Part shown: piece after piece, positions 53,535 through 62,226 of the stretch
Position numbering within the stretch: the stretch's first letter is position 1
Layout of the letters: every line of letters starts with the position of its first letter
The notes under the pieces: model-generated
Database searches by the model: none
What the model was told of the DNA's origin: nothing
What the model saw: only the letters and a program-made list of their open reading frames with translations
NCBI GenBank assembly: GCA_030057915.1
Contig: JASGUC010000059.1
Span: 1-63,735 of the forward strand
DNA from: Pseudomonadota bacterium
Lineage (GTDB): Bacteria; Desulfobacterota; Syntrophia; Syntrophales; UBA8958
Direction: 5' to 3'
Length of the DNA stretch: 63,735 nucleotides
Program-made: the position numbers and the translations under genes

Positions 53535-56204
53535 TCAGCGCAGCAGCAGGCTGACCCGGGTGAGGTCGTCGGGCGATTTCTCGGCGCTCATGCCGAGCTT
53601 TTCGCACAGCCGGACCATCCTGCGGTTCTGCGGTTCGATATAACCGTAAAATTCCTCCAGTCCCTTTTCGTCGGCGATGCCGATGAGGATGTCGATCATC
53701 TTGTGCGCCAGCCCCTGCCCCTGGAAGTCGTCATGGACCAGGATGGAAAATTCGCATTTACGGAAATCGGCCTCGATGTTGAAGCCTCCCATGCCGATGA
53801 GGCGCCGGCTTCCGTTATCCCTGATTTCCGCCACCAGCATCATCTCCCGGTCATAATCGATATTGCAGAAGCGAACGTGCATCTCGTGGGTGATGGTCTT
53901 GATGGTCTGGTAGAAACGCTCCCGGAGGGTGGCCTCCGACAGGGTAGTGAACATGTCATGGGCCAGCGGTTCGTCTTCCGGACGGATGGGGCGCAGCACG
54001 ATTTCCCGGCCGTCCCGCAACCGCCCGCGGCTGACATAGCGGGTGGGATAGGGGGTGAACAGGAGGTGCGGGTAAGGTGCGGTCGGATCGATCTTGTCCC
54101 GATCCAGGATGATGCGCACATCCAGGGCCACGGCCTGACCGTCCCGAACCGCGACGGGGTTCATGTCCATGGTGAGGATCTCGGGAAAATCCATCACCAG
54201 ATTTGAAAAATTGACGATCATTCCCTCCAGTTGCGCCAGATCCGCCGGGGTTTTGCCCCGGTATCCCCGGAGCATGGAGAAGGCCTTCGTCTCCTCCATG
54301 AGACGCCGGGCCAGGGCCTGATTGAGGGGAGGCAGGGCGATGGAGTAATCGCGGAAGATCTCGACCCCCACGCCGCCCATGCCGAAGAGGATCACGGCGC
54401 CGTAATCTTTGTCCTTCTTCGCTCCGAGGATCAGTTCGTAATCGATGACCTCGATCATCTTCTGAACGACGACGCCCCGGATTGCCGCGTCCGGCCGGAT
54501 GCGCGCCACCCGCTCCCGGAGGCGGGCGAAGGCGATGCGCGCCGCTTCGTCGGAATCGATGCCGGTGACGACGCCGCCCACATCCTGGCGGAAGATGATG
54601 TCATGGGAGGCGATCTTCAACACCACGGGATACCCGATGTCCTGGGCGGCGGCCACGGCTTCCTCGGCGGACCGGGCGATCTGGGTTTTGACGAAGGGGA
54701 TGCCGTAGTTGGCCAGAAACTTCTTCGCCTCCTCCTCGGCCAGGACGTTTCTCCCCTCCCGGAGGACCTTCCGGACGAGGGATTTCAGGTGGTTCTTCGG
54801 CGGCGCCTCGTTTACGGGCAACTCGGCGGGGGTCTCGTGGAGGAGTCGGAGGTTCCGTTCGTAATTGTACATATAGACATAGGTGCGAGCCGCCTCTTCG
54901 GGCGTTTCGTAAGTCGGGATGCCGCTCCTCAGGAGCAGTTCCCGGCCTCCGCCTTCCCTGCCCCTCTCCAGCCAGGTCGCCAGGACGGGCTTGACGGCGT
55001 CACGGCCGACGGCGGCGATGGCCGCGGCCAGTTCCTCGTCCCGAGCGATGCCCTGGGGTCCGAAGATCGCCAGGACGCCGTCCACGTTGTCGTCCTGAAG
55101 AAACAGGCGGAGGGCCCCCTCGTAATCGCCGACGGCCGCCGACCGCGTCAGGTCCAGGGGATTGCCCGCCCGGACGGGCGGGGGCAGCATCCGCGTCAAT
55201 CCCTCCCAGGTGGCGGGGGCGAGGTCGGCCAATGCCCCGCCGGACTTCGTGAGGCGATGGGCCGCCATGAGGCCGGCCCCGCCGGCGTTGCCGACCACGG
55301 CCAGGCGCTCCCCCCGGGGCAGTTTCCGGGAGTAGAGGACATTGGCGGTGTTATAGAGGTCCTGGGTCTCTTTCACCCGGACCACGCCCACCCGGCGCAG
55401 GACGGCATCGAAGATGTCGTCGGGGCCGGCGAGGATGTCCGTATGGGAGATCTTCTCCGGGGCGTCGCCGTTGAGTCGCGCCGGTCGGAGGAGGACGATG
55501 GGCTTGTTCCGGGCAAACCCCCGGGCCGCCCCGAGGAACTTCCGGAGATGGCCGATCTCGTCCTCCATGTAGATCATGATGCTCCGGGTGTGGGGATCCT
55601 CTCCCAGATAGTCGATCAGGTCTCCGAAGTCGATGTCCAGGGCCGATCCCAGGGAGGCCAGCATGCTGAAACTGATATGGGCGCTGACGCCCCAGTCGAA
55701 AAGGATCTTGCCGAAGGCGTTGCTTTGGGTGATAAAGGCAATGGGCCCCGCCTCCGGGGCCCCGGGAAGACGGGAGGCGCAGAGGCCGGCGTGGGGGCGG
55801 ATGATCCCCAGGCAGTTGGGGCCAAGGATCCGCAAGGGGTATTGCTTCTTGATGCGGAGGATCTCCTCCTCCAGGTGTCGGCCCTCCTCCCCGGACTCCC
55901 TAAATCCCGCGGAGATGATGATCATGCCATCCACTCCCGCCTGGCCGCAGGCCTCGACGATCCCGGGGACCGTCGGAGCGGGCGTGGCCACTATGGCCAG
56001 ATCGACGTGCTCCGGGACGGCGGCGATGTGTGGATAGCAGGGCGACCCGTCGAGACAGGAGTGACGGGGATTGACGGTGAAGATCTTCCTCTCCCGGCAG
56101 GTCAGGAGGTTGTCCCGAAGCTGCCGGCCCGGAGAGCCCTCTTCGGCGCTGGCCCCGATCAGGGCGATCGTCGTGGGGTTGAACATGCGTTTCAGGCTGT
56201 CCAT
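53535..56204 (-). CDS. ADP-forming acyl-CoA synthetase fused to GNAT acetyltransferase
   Basis: An 889-residue fusion resembling protein acetyltransferase Pat and ADP-forming acetyl-CoA synthetases. Residues 1-130 are the CoA-binding domain (TTIALIGASAEEGSPG), then succinyl-CoA-ligase-like domains to about 465 with GNAGGAGLMAAHRL and GNPLDLTR, an ATP-grasp domain about 485-710 (YPVVLKIASHDIIFRQDVGG, VILFGMGGVGVE), and a GNAT domain from about 735 (RDGREIVLRPIRPEDEP, DFQGQGLAHKMIDIL). His254 in KISHTDILAG sits where the phospho-accepting His of active ADP-forming synthetases lies, so synthetase activity may be retained. It may link acyl-CoA level to protein acetylation. The deacetylase family gene at 37.8 kb is a possible opponent. 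Confidence 0.9.
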   Translation of the reverse strand: MDSLKRMFNPTTIALIGASAEEGSPGRQLRDNLLTCRERKIFTVNPRHSCLDGSPCYPHIAAVPEHVDLAIVATPAPTVPGIVEACGQAGVDGMIIISAGFRESGEEGRHLEEEILRIKKQYPLRILGPNCLGIIRPHAGLCASRLPGAPEAGPIAFITQSNAFGKILFDWGVSAHISFSMLASLGSALDIDFGDLIDYLGEDPHTRSIMIYMEDEIGHLRKFLGAARGFARNKPIVLLRPARLNGDAPEKISHTDILAGPDDIFDAVLRRVGVVRVKETQDLYNTANVLYSRKLPRGERLAVVGNAGGAGLMAAHRLTKSGGALADLAPATWEGLTRMLPPPVRAGNPLDLTRSAAVGDYEGALRLFLQDDNVDGVLAIFGPQGIARDEELAAAIAAVGRDAVKPVLATWLERGREGGGRELLLRSGIPTYETPEEAARTYVYMYNYERNLRLLHETPAELPVNEAPPKNHLKSLVRKVLREGRNVLAEEEAKKFLANYGIPFVKTQIARSAEEAVAAAQDIGYPVVLKIASHDIIFRQDVGGVVTGIDSDEAARIAFARLRERVARIRPDAAIRGVVVQKMIEVIDYELILGAKKDKDYGAVILFGMGGVGVEIFRDYSIALPPLNQALARRLMEETKAFSMLRGYRGKTPADLAQLEGMIVNFSNLVMDFPEILTMDMNPVAVRDGQAVALDVRIILDRDKIDPTAPYPHLLFTPYPTRYVSRGRLRDGREIVLRPIRPEDEPLAHDMFTTLSEATLRERFYQTIKTITHEMHVRFCNIDYDREMMLVAEIRDNGSRRLIGMGGFNIEADFRKCEFSILVHDDFQGQGLAHKMIDILIGIADEKGLEEFYGYIEPQNRRMVRLCEKLGMSAEKSPDDLTRVSLLLR

Positions 56205-56277
56205 GGGCGCGTCCTTAACAAAATGATCCCCTCATAACCCAGGGAAGTGAATAATTCAAGACCGCGCCCGACACCGA

Positions 56278-56381
56278 CACGGTAAATTTGTTCTATCTCT
56301 AAGTGGCTGAAAACAGGACGTGCCTCAGTTTTAGTAGATCATTCAAGATCAACTACTTACATTGAGAACCAATTTACCCTG
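56278..56381. repeat. Family 3 inverted-repeat element, inverted orientation, 104 bp
   Basis: It starts CACGGTAAATTTGTTCT and ends AACCAATTTACCCTG, the complement of the other copies. CCGACACCG on the left and CCGACTCCG on the right give an imperfect 9-bp duplication. The 56205-56530 gap holds nothing else recognisable. Confidence 0.83.
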
Positions 56382-56530
56382 CCGACTCCGGTCGGAAACC
56401 GCCAAGGAGCGATGGGCAAAACGGACTCGGGAGGGCCATGCCGCCTCGCTCCGGCGATTGCCGCGGTCCCATGGAGGTTCGCTGGGGCGCCGCGGCGGCT
56501 TCCTTGCCCAGCGACGCCGGGTCCATTGCT

Positions 56531-57535
56531 TCAGCCGCAAATGGATCCCATCATGATCCCCGAGTCGTTCGGCGACCGGAGAGGAAGCCGACGGATGTCT
56601 CGGAACCCGGCGGCATTCATCATCTCCCGAATCTGCCCCTCCGAATAGCTCCGACCTTCCCGGGTCCCCACGAGCATATTGAGGGCAAACAGGGCGGGAT
56701 GGAGCGGGCCGTCCAGGGCATCGTCCAAGATGAATTCCTGGATGAGGATAATCCCTCCGGACACGAGGGATTTGGCCGTCTTGTCGATCATCCTTCGGCA
56801 GGCCTCCGGCCCTTCTCCATGGAGGACCTGGGACAGCCAGGCCACATCGTAGGGGCCGCCGAAGTCGTCGCTGATGAAATCTCCCCCCAAAAAATCGATC
56901 CTATCCGTGAGGCCGAAACGGCGGAGCGTAGCTTCCGTCAGCGGCTTCGTGGTGGGTAGATCGAAGACCGTGGCGCGCAGGTCGGGATTCCTCCGGCAGA
57001 AATGAACGGCATGGGCGCCCGCCCCTCCCCCCAGGTCCAGGAGCCGCCGGCGGCCGGAAAGATCGATTGCCGCCGCTATGCCCGGCCCCATGATGTCGGC
57101 GAGAGTCAACATCCCCATCAGAAAATTTTCCCGGATGCGCCTTTCCGCCACGGATGCCGAGGCGCGTTGGGGTTGGCCGGTTTTCACCGCTTCCGCCAAG
57201 CGGTTCCACGAATCCACGAGGTCATGGTGGTGCATGATCATATGGCCGAGATAGCGGGGAGATTCCCTGGAAAGTCGCTGGAATGTCTCCTCCTCGTTGG
57301 CGTAGCGGTCGCCCTCCCGTCGCAGTAGCCCCATGGCGACTAGGGCATTGAGGAGCATGGGGACGCCCCGGGAACTGCCGTCGATGGCGGCCCCGACGGC
57401 GTCAGCGGTTAGGGAATCGCGCCCAATCACGGTAAAGATATCCAGCTTGACCGCCGCATGAAGGGCGCAGGTCTTCCAGTAGGCGCCGGATATGGCCAGG
57501 ATAGCCGCCGCCGTAAGTTCCGCCCTTTCTTTCAT
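56531..57535 (-). CDS. Class I O-methyltransferase (Methyltransf_2 type)
   Basis: A 334-residue SAM-dependent methyltransferase. The N-terminal 110 residues form the winged-helix dimerisation domain usual in small-molecule O-methyltransferases (KTCALHAAVKLDIFTVIG, GVPMLLNALVAMGLL). The SAM site is RLLDLGGGAGAHAVHF near residue 165; GGDFISDDFGGPYDVAWLSQVLH contains motifs II-III and the catalytic-like His. The C-terminal TREGRSYSEGQIREMMNAAGF is also typical. Start ATG 57535 is chosen; an upstream in-frame ATG at 57601 would overlap the previous gene. The substrate is unknown. It follows the ATPase operon by 62 bp and may or may not share its transcript. Confidence 0.85.
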   Translation of the reverse strand: MKERAELTAAAILAISGAYWKTCALHAAVKLDIFTVIGRDSLTADAVGAAIDGSSRGVPMLLNALVAMGLLRREGDRYANEEETFQRLSRESPRYLGHMIMHHHDLVDSWNRLAEAVKTGQPQRASASVAERRIRENFLMGMLTLADIMGPGIAAAIDLSGRRRLLDLGGGAGAHAVHFCRRNPDLRATVFDLPTTKPLTEATLRRFGLTDRIDFLGGDFISDDFGGPYDVAWLSQVLHGEGPEACRRMIDKTAKSLVSGGIILIQEFILDDALDGPLHPALFALNMLVGTREGRSYSEGQIREMMNAAGFRDIRRLPLRSPNDSGIMMGSICG

Positions 57536-57597
57536 GGTTCCGCCCGTCCTTCCCGGTTCCGCATTCCTCCCCTTTCCGCCGGCGCCCATTGCCGAGT

Positions 57598-57981
57598 TCA
57601 TTCTTGCGCCCGCCGCCGCCGCCGGTTCCTCATTGACGACGGAGGTAAAAGCCGAAGCAGACGCTTCACATGCTCCGCACAGAATATGTCGCTGCTAACC
57701 TCTGCGGCGAGACAGAGAATGAAGCGCGGTACTTTTGGACATAAGGAAAGCAACGTGACGGTTATTCTTTTTATTGCCTGACGACGAATATCCGCCTGTC
57801 GCCAGAGAAATGCGCGGGGGGTTTCGATGCGGTTATAGGTAAATTCCACCGGCTCCCCCCGGGCATTGATCAAAAGCAATGCGGCGAGAAATCCGGAGGA
57901 ATCCTGCCGGGGTTGAATCTTGAGATATCCGGCAAGGCCCAAATCATCCAGTTCATCGGCGTCACGATAAGGTATGGGCAT
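57598..57981 (-). CDS. Unknown 127-residue protein, last gene of ATPase operon
   Basis: The protein begins MPIPYRDADELDDLGLAGYL and has a well-packed alpha/beta core, FLAALLLINARGEPVEFTYN and FLWRQADIRRQAIKRITVTL, before an Arg-rich tail (SSMRNRRRRRAQE). GGGAGG lies about 10 bases before the ATG and only 20 bp separate it from the ATPase stop, so it belongs to that operon. I do not recognise the family. The abrupt Arg-rich end leaves open that it is a truncated version of a longer protein. Confidence 0.6.
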   Translation of the reverse strand: MPIPYRDADELDDLGLAGYLKIQPRQDSSGFLAALLLINARGEPVEFTYNRIETPRAFLWRQADIRRQAIKRITVTLLSLCPKVPRFILCLAAEVSSDIFCAEHVKRLLRLLPPSSMRNRRRRRAQE

Positions 57982-58001
57982 TTCGCGCAGCCTCCCGCCT
58001 T

Positions 58002-59276
58002 TTACGAAGGCCTTTCATCGTTGTTATCCGACGCCTCTTCGGTTTCCACTTCCAATTTCTTGTCCTCCGTATAGTCCTGTTTGATATATTCGACTTCAAT
58101 ATCGGGTTTATACGTTTCATCGAGGCGTTTCAAATCCCATTCGGTAATCCATCCCTTGACATATTGACGCATGCGGGTTGTCGTCATCCGCTCTATGGTG
58201 GGGACCTGCGGGGGGTTCCACCCATAGGCCTTGGCATGGATGCTCCGTATTTTTTCATAAGTTTCATCCAATGCTTCTCTGTCGGGGGATTTCAGCCGGA
58301 TCGCTTCGTTTTGGATGATGCGCATCCCCCGTTCGGCCTGGCCGGCCAAAAGAAGGTCGCTTTCCGTCCCCCTGGCTCTCAATCTTCCCGGCGCCTTTTC
58401 AAAGTCATCTTTCTCCTCCAGAATTATGCTCTGAAAGTCCTCCGTAATGGCAAAAACGGTTGTCAATCCCGGATAAGCGGCATCTTCGAGCCTGCCCATC
58501 CATCTTGCGAACTCCCCGTAGGATTTTCCCCGCTGCAGCAGCGAATACCTTCCAATCAGCTCTGCTTCGTCAATTAGCAAAACCCATCCGGCATAGCCAG
58601 CGGCGATAATCAAGCGGGAAGCAAATTTGAACGACTGCCGGGCAATCTCCCTTGCAGATATGCTGTCGAGTTTATACGTGACCGGTTCCCGACATGCCTT
58701 CAGATATCTCCTTATCTCGCCAGCGCCGATCTTTTCCCCCGACCAGAAGCGGATAATGCGGTTGCTGACCTCGGGATCGTTTTGCATACGTTCGAATAAA
58801 AATAGCGTGGCGGCAAATCGAGCATGGAGACCACTCTGGGTGTGGGCCCATTTGTACAAGTCCGCGTAAGGCTCGCTGTTGAAATGCAGGGCGGTAGCAA
58901 TTTCTGTCATGGCGTTGCCCCTTTTCCCGGGAACAAAGGCAGCGCCTACCGCGGCGCGATATAGCTTCGCGGGATCGAAAAGGGGGGTTTCCTTGCTAAT
59001 GACGATCTTGCTGCATACGAAGTTTTTCTCCAGCGCCAGGTGCGTCAGGTATTCAAGAAGATGGGATTTGCCGGCGCCGAAATCGCCTGCTATTAGCAAT
59101 CCTTCGTTATTGGCACCGGCTTCCACGGCCTGCTTTACATTTTCCAGCTTTTGTCGGAATCTTTGTTCTATCTCCGGTTGATTGCAGCCCAAGGCACGCA
59201 CGGCATCGCGGTTGGGCACGCCATTGCGCAATGCCTCTATTGCCCGGCGATTGCTTACTTGTTCGTTGAAATCCAT
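58002..59276 (-). CDS. DUF2791/BrxD-like P-loop ATPase
   Basis: A 424-residue AAA-like ATPase. Walker A is GDFGAGKS at residues 64-71 and Walker B LLIDEAEL at 233-240; a FAITED sensor-like strand follows near 280. The start RRAIEALRNGVPNRDAVRAL and IVISKETPLFDPAKLYRAAV fit what I know of the DUF2791 ATP-binding proteins that include BrxD of BREX phage-defence loci. The C-terminus is acidic (EVETEEASDNNDE). The ATG at 59276 has GGAGG seven bases upstream; the longer frame to 59378 overlaps the preceding gene. No PglZ, PglX or BrxL gene is in the window, so it is not a standard BREX locus. Confidence 0.8.
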   Translation of the reverse strand: MDFNEQVSNRRAIEALRNGVPNRDAVRALGCNQPEIEQRFRQKLENVKQAVEAGANNEGLLIAGDFGAGKSHLLEYLTHLALEKNFVCSKIVISKETPLFDPAKLYRAAVGAAFVPGKRGNAMTEIATALHFNSEPYADLYKWAHTQSGLHARFAATLFLFERMQNDPEVSNRIIRFWSGEKIGAGEIRRYLKACREPVTYKLDSISAREIARQSFKFASRLIIAAGYAGWVLLIDEAELIGRYSLLQRGKSYGEFARWMGRLEDAAYPGLTTVFAITEDFQSIILEEKDDFEKAPGRLRARGTESDLLLAGQAERGMRIIQNEAIRLKSPDREALDETYEKIRSIHAKAYGWNPPQVPTIERMTTTRMRQYVKGWITEWDLKRLDETYKPDIEVEYIKQDYTEDKKLEVETEEASDNNDERPS

Positions 59277-59313
59277 ATGAACACCTCCCAGAATGTTCCG
59301 TATTCCGAATGCT

Positions 59314-60270
59314 TCAATTAGTGGACAGGCGAACCAAGGAGGCCAGTGGATTTTGCCTGCGCCTGTCTCTGACTTCATCCCAGATCCGCAATTTCAGTGC
59401 CTCGTACCGATTCAATCCTCGCTTGTCGTCGGTGAGGAAATCTCTCGAGGCAAGCACGATGAACAGCATTCCTTCCATTTCGTCCGTTCCGTCGATGAAT
59501 TGACGAAGGACCTCGTAGGCGTCGAGCAATGCCGGGATCGAGTAGAAGAAGCCGTCGTCGGGATTTTTCGATCTCGTTGCGACGAGATAGCGTCGGATGT
59601 CAAGCATGACAACAAGGCCGCTCTTGCCGTTGATCCTCAGCCAGTGGGAGAGGGAGAACAGCATATGTCGGGCGTTGTGCCTGGCAATCTTTTGAAAGAT
59701 GAGCGCCTCCTTTAACGTCGAGATCAAGCGAAGCTCGCCCCTTAGCCATTCCTTGACCGCGTTGCTCAAAAAGGAAGAGGGATTCGTCGGATCGAGCTGA
59801 TCGATGCAGAGGCGAATCATCGCGATTCTGAATTCCTGGCTCATTTCGAAATCGTGGAATATCTCTTTTTCCAGCCAGGATCGTAATTCCCGCCGCAAGA
59901 ATTTCTCTTCGCGTTTGTTGATTGCGGCAATATGCTCCAGGTCAAAGTCCTCGCGGCGCGGCGGCAATTCATAACCGTTTTTCAAGAATATCTTCTTTAC
60001 GAACGAATGCGCCAACTCATCCCAATGAATCTGACGGGCCACTTCATGAAACAGCTTGTCGATCATGTGTATTTTCGTTGAATTTGCATTGACTTTGACG
60101 AAAAGATAACCCTCTTTCTCCGCACATTGACGTAAAGGCGCCAAGACTCGTTCCTCTTCGATCTCTTCCATGGGGACGACAAATTTTACCGCCGCGCCGC
60201 CGCATTTGACAAAGTCGAGCAGATATTCACGACAGACGATGTCCGTCCAGTCTTCGTATTTCAAATACAT
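59314..60270 (-). CDS. Degenerate P-loop paralogue, probable inactive partner of the ATPase
   Basis: A 318-residue protein of the ATPase operon. At the place of Walker A it reads AVKFVVPMEEIEEERVLAPL with no GxxxxGK[ST]. Its Walker B-like strand is LVVMLDIRRYL, lacking the acidic pair. The later segments FIVLASRDFLTDDKRGLNRY and LKLRIWDEVRDRRRQNP resemble the C-terminal parts of BREX-associated DUF2791 ATPases as I remember them. The best reading is an inactive paralogue forming a heteromer with the downstream ATPase; this is inference. AGGAGGGG precedes the ATG. It lies 12 bp after the previous gene's stop. Confidence 0.65.
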   Translation of the reverse strand: MYLKYEDWTDIVCREYLLDFVKCGGAAVKFVVPMEEIEEERVLAPLRQCAEKEGYLFVKVNANSTKIHMIDKLFHEVARQIHWDELAHSFVKKIFLKNGYELPPRREDFDLEHIAAINKREEKFLRRELRSWLEKEIFHDFEMSQEFRIAMIRLCIDQLDPTNPSSFLSNAVKEWLRGELRLISTLKEALIFQKIARHNARHMLFSLSHWLRINGKSGLVVMLDIRRYLVATRSKNPDDGFFYSIPALLDAYEVLRQFIDGTDEMEGMLFIVLASRDFLTDDKRGLNRYEALKLRIWDEVRDRRRQNPLASLVRLSTN

Positions 60271-60282
60271 AGCGCACCCCTC

Positions 60283-61080
60283 CTAATGCTTCGAAAATGC
60301 AATGCCGAAATACATCTTTTCCTTGCCCTCCTGGGTGACCACGCGCACCGTGCGCGAAGGCGATCTTGTGCCCGTGCTCGCGGGGAAGCTTGCCACGAAT
60401 CCGTCTTTAGTCGTCGTTACGCCGCTCTGATCGAGAAGATACACGTCTCTGCCGAATTCCTGCCTTGAATAGTCCTTTGACTGCCCCGGAAGTAATGTCA
60501 ACAATTTATGTATTTCGATAAGAGGGATAACCGTTCCCTTGCCCGCCTGATCCTTGCCGCGACTGCTTACCAATATCCCGTACGCCGTGAACATGCTTTC
60601 CAGAAAGGCCTCCGGCTTGAATCGGACCGGTTTGTTTTGTAATGCCTTGAGATGACTGACAAGGACGGATGGCCGCAGGCGTCGCTCTTTAGTTTTGTCG
60701 ATTTGTACGGCAAGCTCGTTGGGCGCCATGCGGAGAAGAAAAGGATAGCAATACAGTCTTTCATCCTGTTCAAATATGGTTACCCCCAAGGATTTAGACA
60801 TCGCCAATATCTCTTCGAGATAGGATCTGGCGCCAATATAGTTTTCCGCATCGAAGTCCCAACCCTCCTTCGTATTTGAAAATTGCTGCTTCAGCGCGGC
60901 GATCGCCAGGTCCGATGTATCGAATCCTCTTTTCAATTCCCGGAGAGTGCCGGCCTTGATCGATCCTCTTAATTTCTTCAATGAGCTTACGACCACCATG
61001 GCGGCTTTCAACGATGCCTCGACGTCCGCCTCCGTTTTTGCAAGCGCCTCTTCAAGCCCATCCGGATTCATGTATTCCAT
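60283..61080 (-). CDS. Unknown 265-residue protein, first gene of ATPase operon
   Basis: The protein starts MEYMNPDGLEEALAKTEADV; residues about 8-65 are a helical coiled-coil-like region, the rest an alpha/beta domain (AENYIGARSYLEEILAMSKS, RFKPEAFLESMFTAYGIL, IPLIEIHKLLTLLPGQ). No catalytic motif was recognised. ATG 61080 has a strong GGGGAGGGG site. The same frame continues open upstream for about 210 codons, through a GC-rich stretch to a possible ATG near 61715 with AAGGAAGGGG before it, so a much longer protein with an internal low-complexity insertion cannot be excluded. Its place suggests an adaptor or sensor for the ATPase pair. Confidence 0.65.
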   Translation of the reverse strand: MEYMNPDGLEEALAKTEADVEASLKAAMVVVSSLKKLRGSIKAGTLRELKRGFDTSDLAIAALKQQFSNTKEGWDFDAENYIGARSYLEEILAMSKSLGVTIFEQDERLYCYPFLLRMAPNELAVQIDKTKERRLRPSVLVSHLKALQNKPVRFKPEAFLESMFTAYGILVSSRGKDQAGKGTVIPLIEIHKLLTLLPGQSKDYSRQEFGRDVYLLDQSGVTTTKDGFVASFPASTGTRSPSRTVRVVTQEGKEKMYFGIAFSKH

Positions 61081-61670
61081 TTCCCCTCCCCTTTCTCGAT
61101 AGTGATCGCGTAATCGCGGCTTCATGGACGCCAAGAGAATCCGCGAATAATCATCGTTCTTTTTCCGCTCCCGAGTCGGAATGCGTTTATCGGCGAAGTT
61201 CTTCCCGTCCCTGGCGCCGCGTGTGGGACAAGGTCCGGATAAGATCCGCCCTCTCCGCAGAATTCCCCAGCGCCGTCCCGGGTTGGCTGGCGTGGTTCGG
61301 GCGTTGCCGCTCGCTTCGGCCCATCGCGGCGGGCCGGGAAGCCCATCGCGGCTCGTCGGTTTGGCGTGCCGCGGCGCGGCCCGCCCCCCTTTTTTGCGCC
61401 CCCTCCTGGCCGTTGCGCGTCTCGAAGGGCATGTAGCCACCCACGCCGGCGGGCGCCCGCACCCGGCGGCCCCTGCCCCGGCCCGTCTGCCTCCGAGACG
61501 GAAAGGAACGGGCGATAAGTTCCAGTCGGCCCCTTTCCTGTCCGCCTGTTTGGGGCAAAGATTACATAGGGTGAGGCGCTGATCGATTCGCTCCCGATAA
61601 TGGCGGGCCATGGCAAAAGGGACGCATATCTCCACGATTGCGTCCGGTGAGTATCCTCGACAATGCTCCG
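61081..61670 (-). other. Long GC-rich leader or N-terminal extension of the ATPase operon
   Basis: About 590 bp separate the candidate promoter from the ATG at 61080. The outer part (about 61560-61700) is AT-rich and, in frame with the downstream gene, reads like protein (IVEICVPFAMARHYRERIDQ). The middle part (about 61200-61540) is extremely GC-rich. Whether it is coding, a structured RNA leader or an insertion is unclear; no known RNA family motif was seen. Confidence 0.35.
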
Positions 61671-61698
61671 TAAATACACCATAAATTAAATTAATCAA
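61671..61698 (-). promoter_or_regulatory. Candidate promoter of the ATPase operon
   Basis: On the minus strand TTGATT (61698-61693) and TATTTA (61676-61671) are spaced by 16 bp in an AT-rich patch. It is the only promoter-like sequence seen upstream of the operon. Confidence 0.4.
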
Positions 61699-61852
61699 GA
61701 AAAATGTGACCATAGCGATTCCCCTTCCTTGTCGGCGAGGGGGGTCGCGACGGTTGCAAAGCGGCGGGGTAACTTTGCTCGCTTGAGATAAGCCGCGAGT
61801 AGCGGTACTTCCGTTTTTTGGAGTCACGGGAAATCAGGGGCTTGCATGAGGA

Positions 61853-62199
61853 GAGACCTTTGAAAAATGCCGTTTCCTAAGTTCCCGTCGTCATGCCGGC
61901 GGCATCCGGAGTGCTTTGTTTTCAACCCAAATTTTTCATTGGAAGGTTCCCGGGTCCATGATTCATGGCGCGATGCCCCTGGGTCATGGGCCAACGGGTC
62001 GCATGGCGAAGACGACATAATGAGAGCGATGAAGAATTTCCGATGGTTTCCTTGGGGCAGCATCCGGAAATCCTTGCGGCCGCCTTCTACGGCGCCGCCT
62101 AGAGAGGGCGGAAACCTCCTGGCGGAAAATTTGGGTTCAAGGTATTCCCGACCCCGGATTATGCCAGGGCGGAAAAAATTGTAGATTTTCAAAGGTCTC
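61853..62199. repeat. Family 1 element (core A) carrying a nested family 2 element
   Basis: The ends are GAGACCTTTGAAAAATGCC and TTTTCAAAGGTCTC. The element is 347 bp; removing the 210-bp family 2 insert and one 5-bp duplicate leaves 132 bp, the same length as the uninterrupted copy at 23035-23166. Outer flanks GAGGA and AAGGA differ at one base. Confidence 0.9.
61926..62135. repeat. Family 2 element, 210 bp, inserted with TTCAA duplication
   Basis: It begins CCCAAATTTTTC and ends AAAATTTGGG, with TTCAA on both sides (61921-61925 and 62136-62140). The site corresponds to GTTTTCAAGGCATTCCCG of the empty family 1 copy. It is the second copy of the 30560 element. Confidence 0.92.
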
Positions 62200-62226
62200 A
62201 AGGAGCAATTTTCCCCGGCCAGGCGG

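Noticed and set aside
54231..56237. 668-codon open frame antisense to the acyl-CoA synthetase fusion
   Set aside because: Shadow of a GC-rich coding region; it lacks any recognisable domain.
57598..61080. Standard BREX locus
   Set aside because: Only BrxD-like ATPase sequence is visible; PglZ, PglX, BrxL and BrxH genes are absent from the window.
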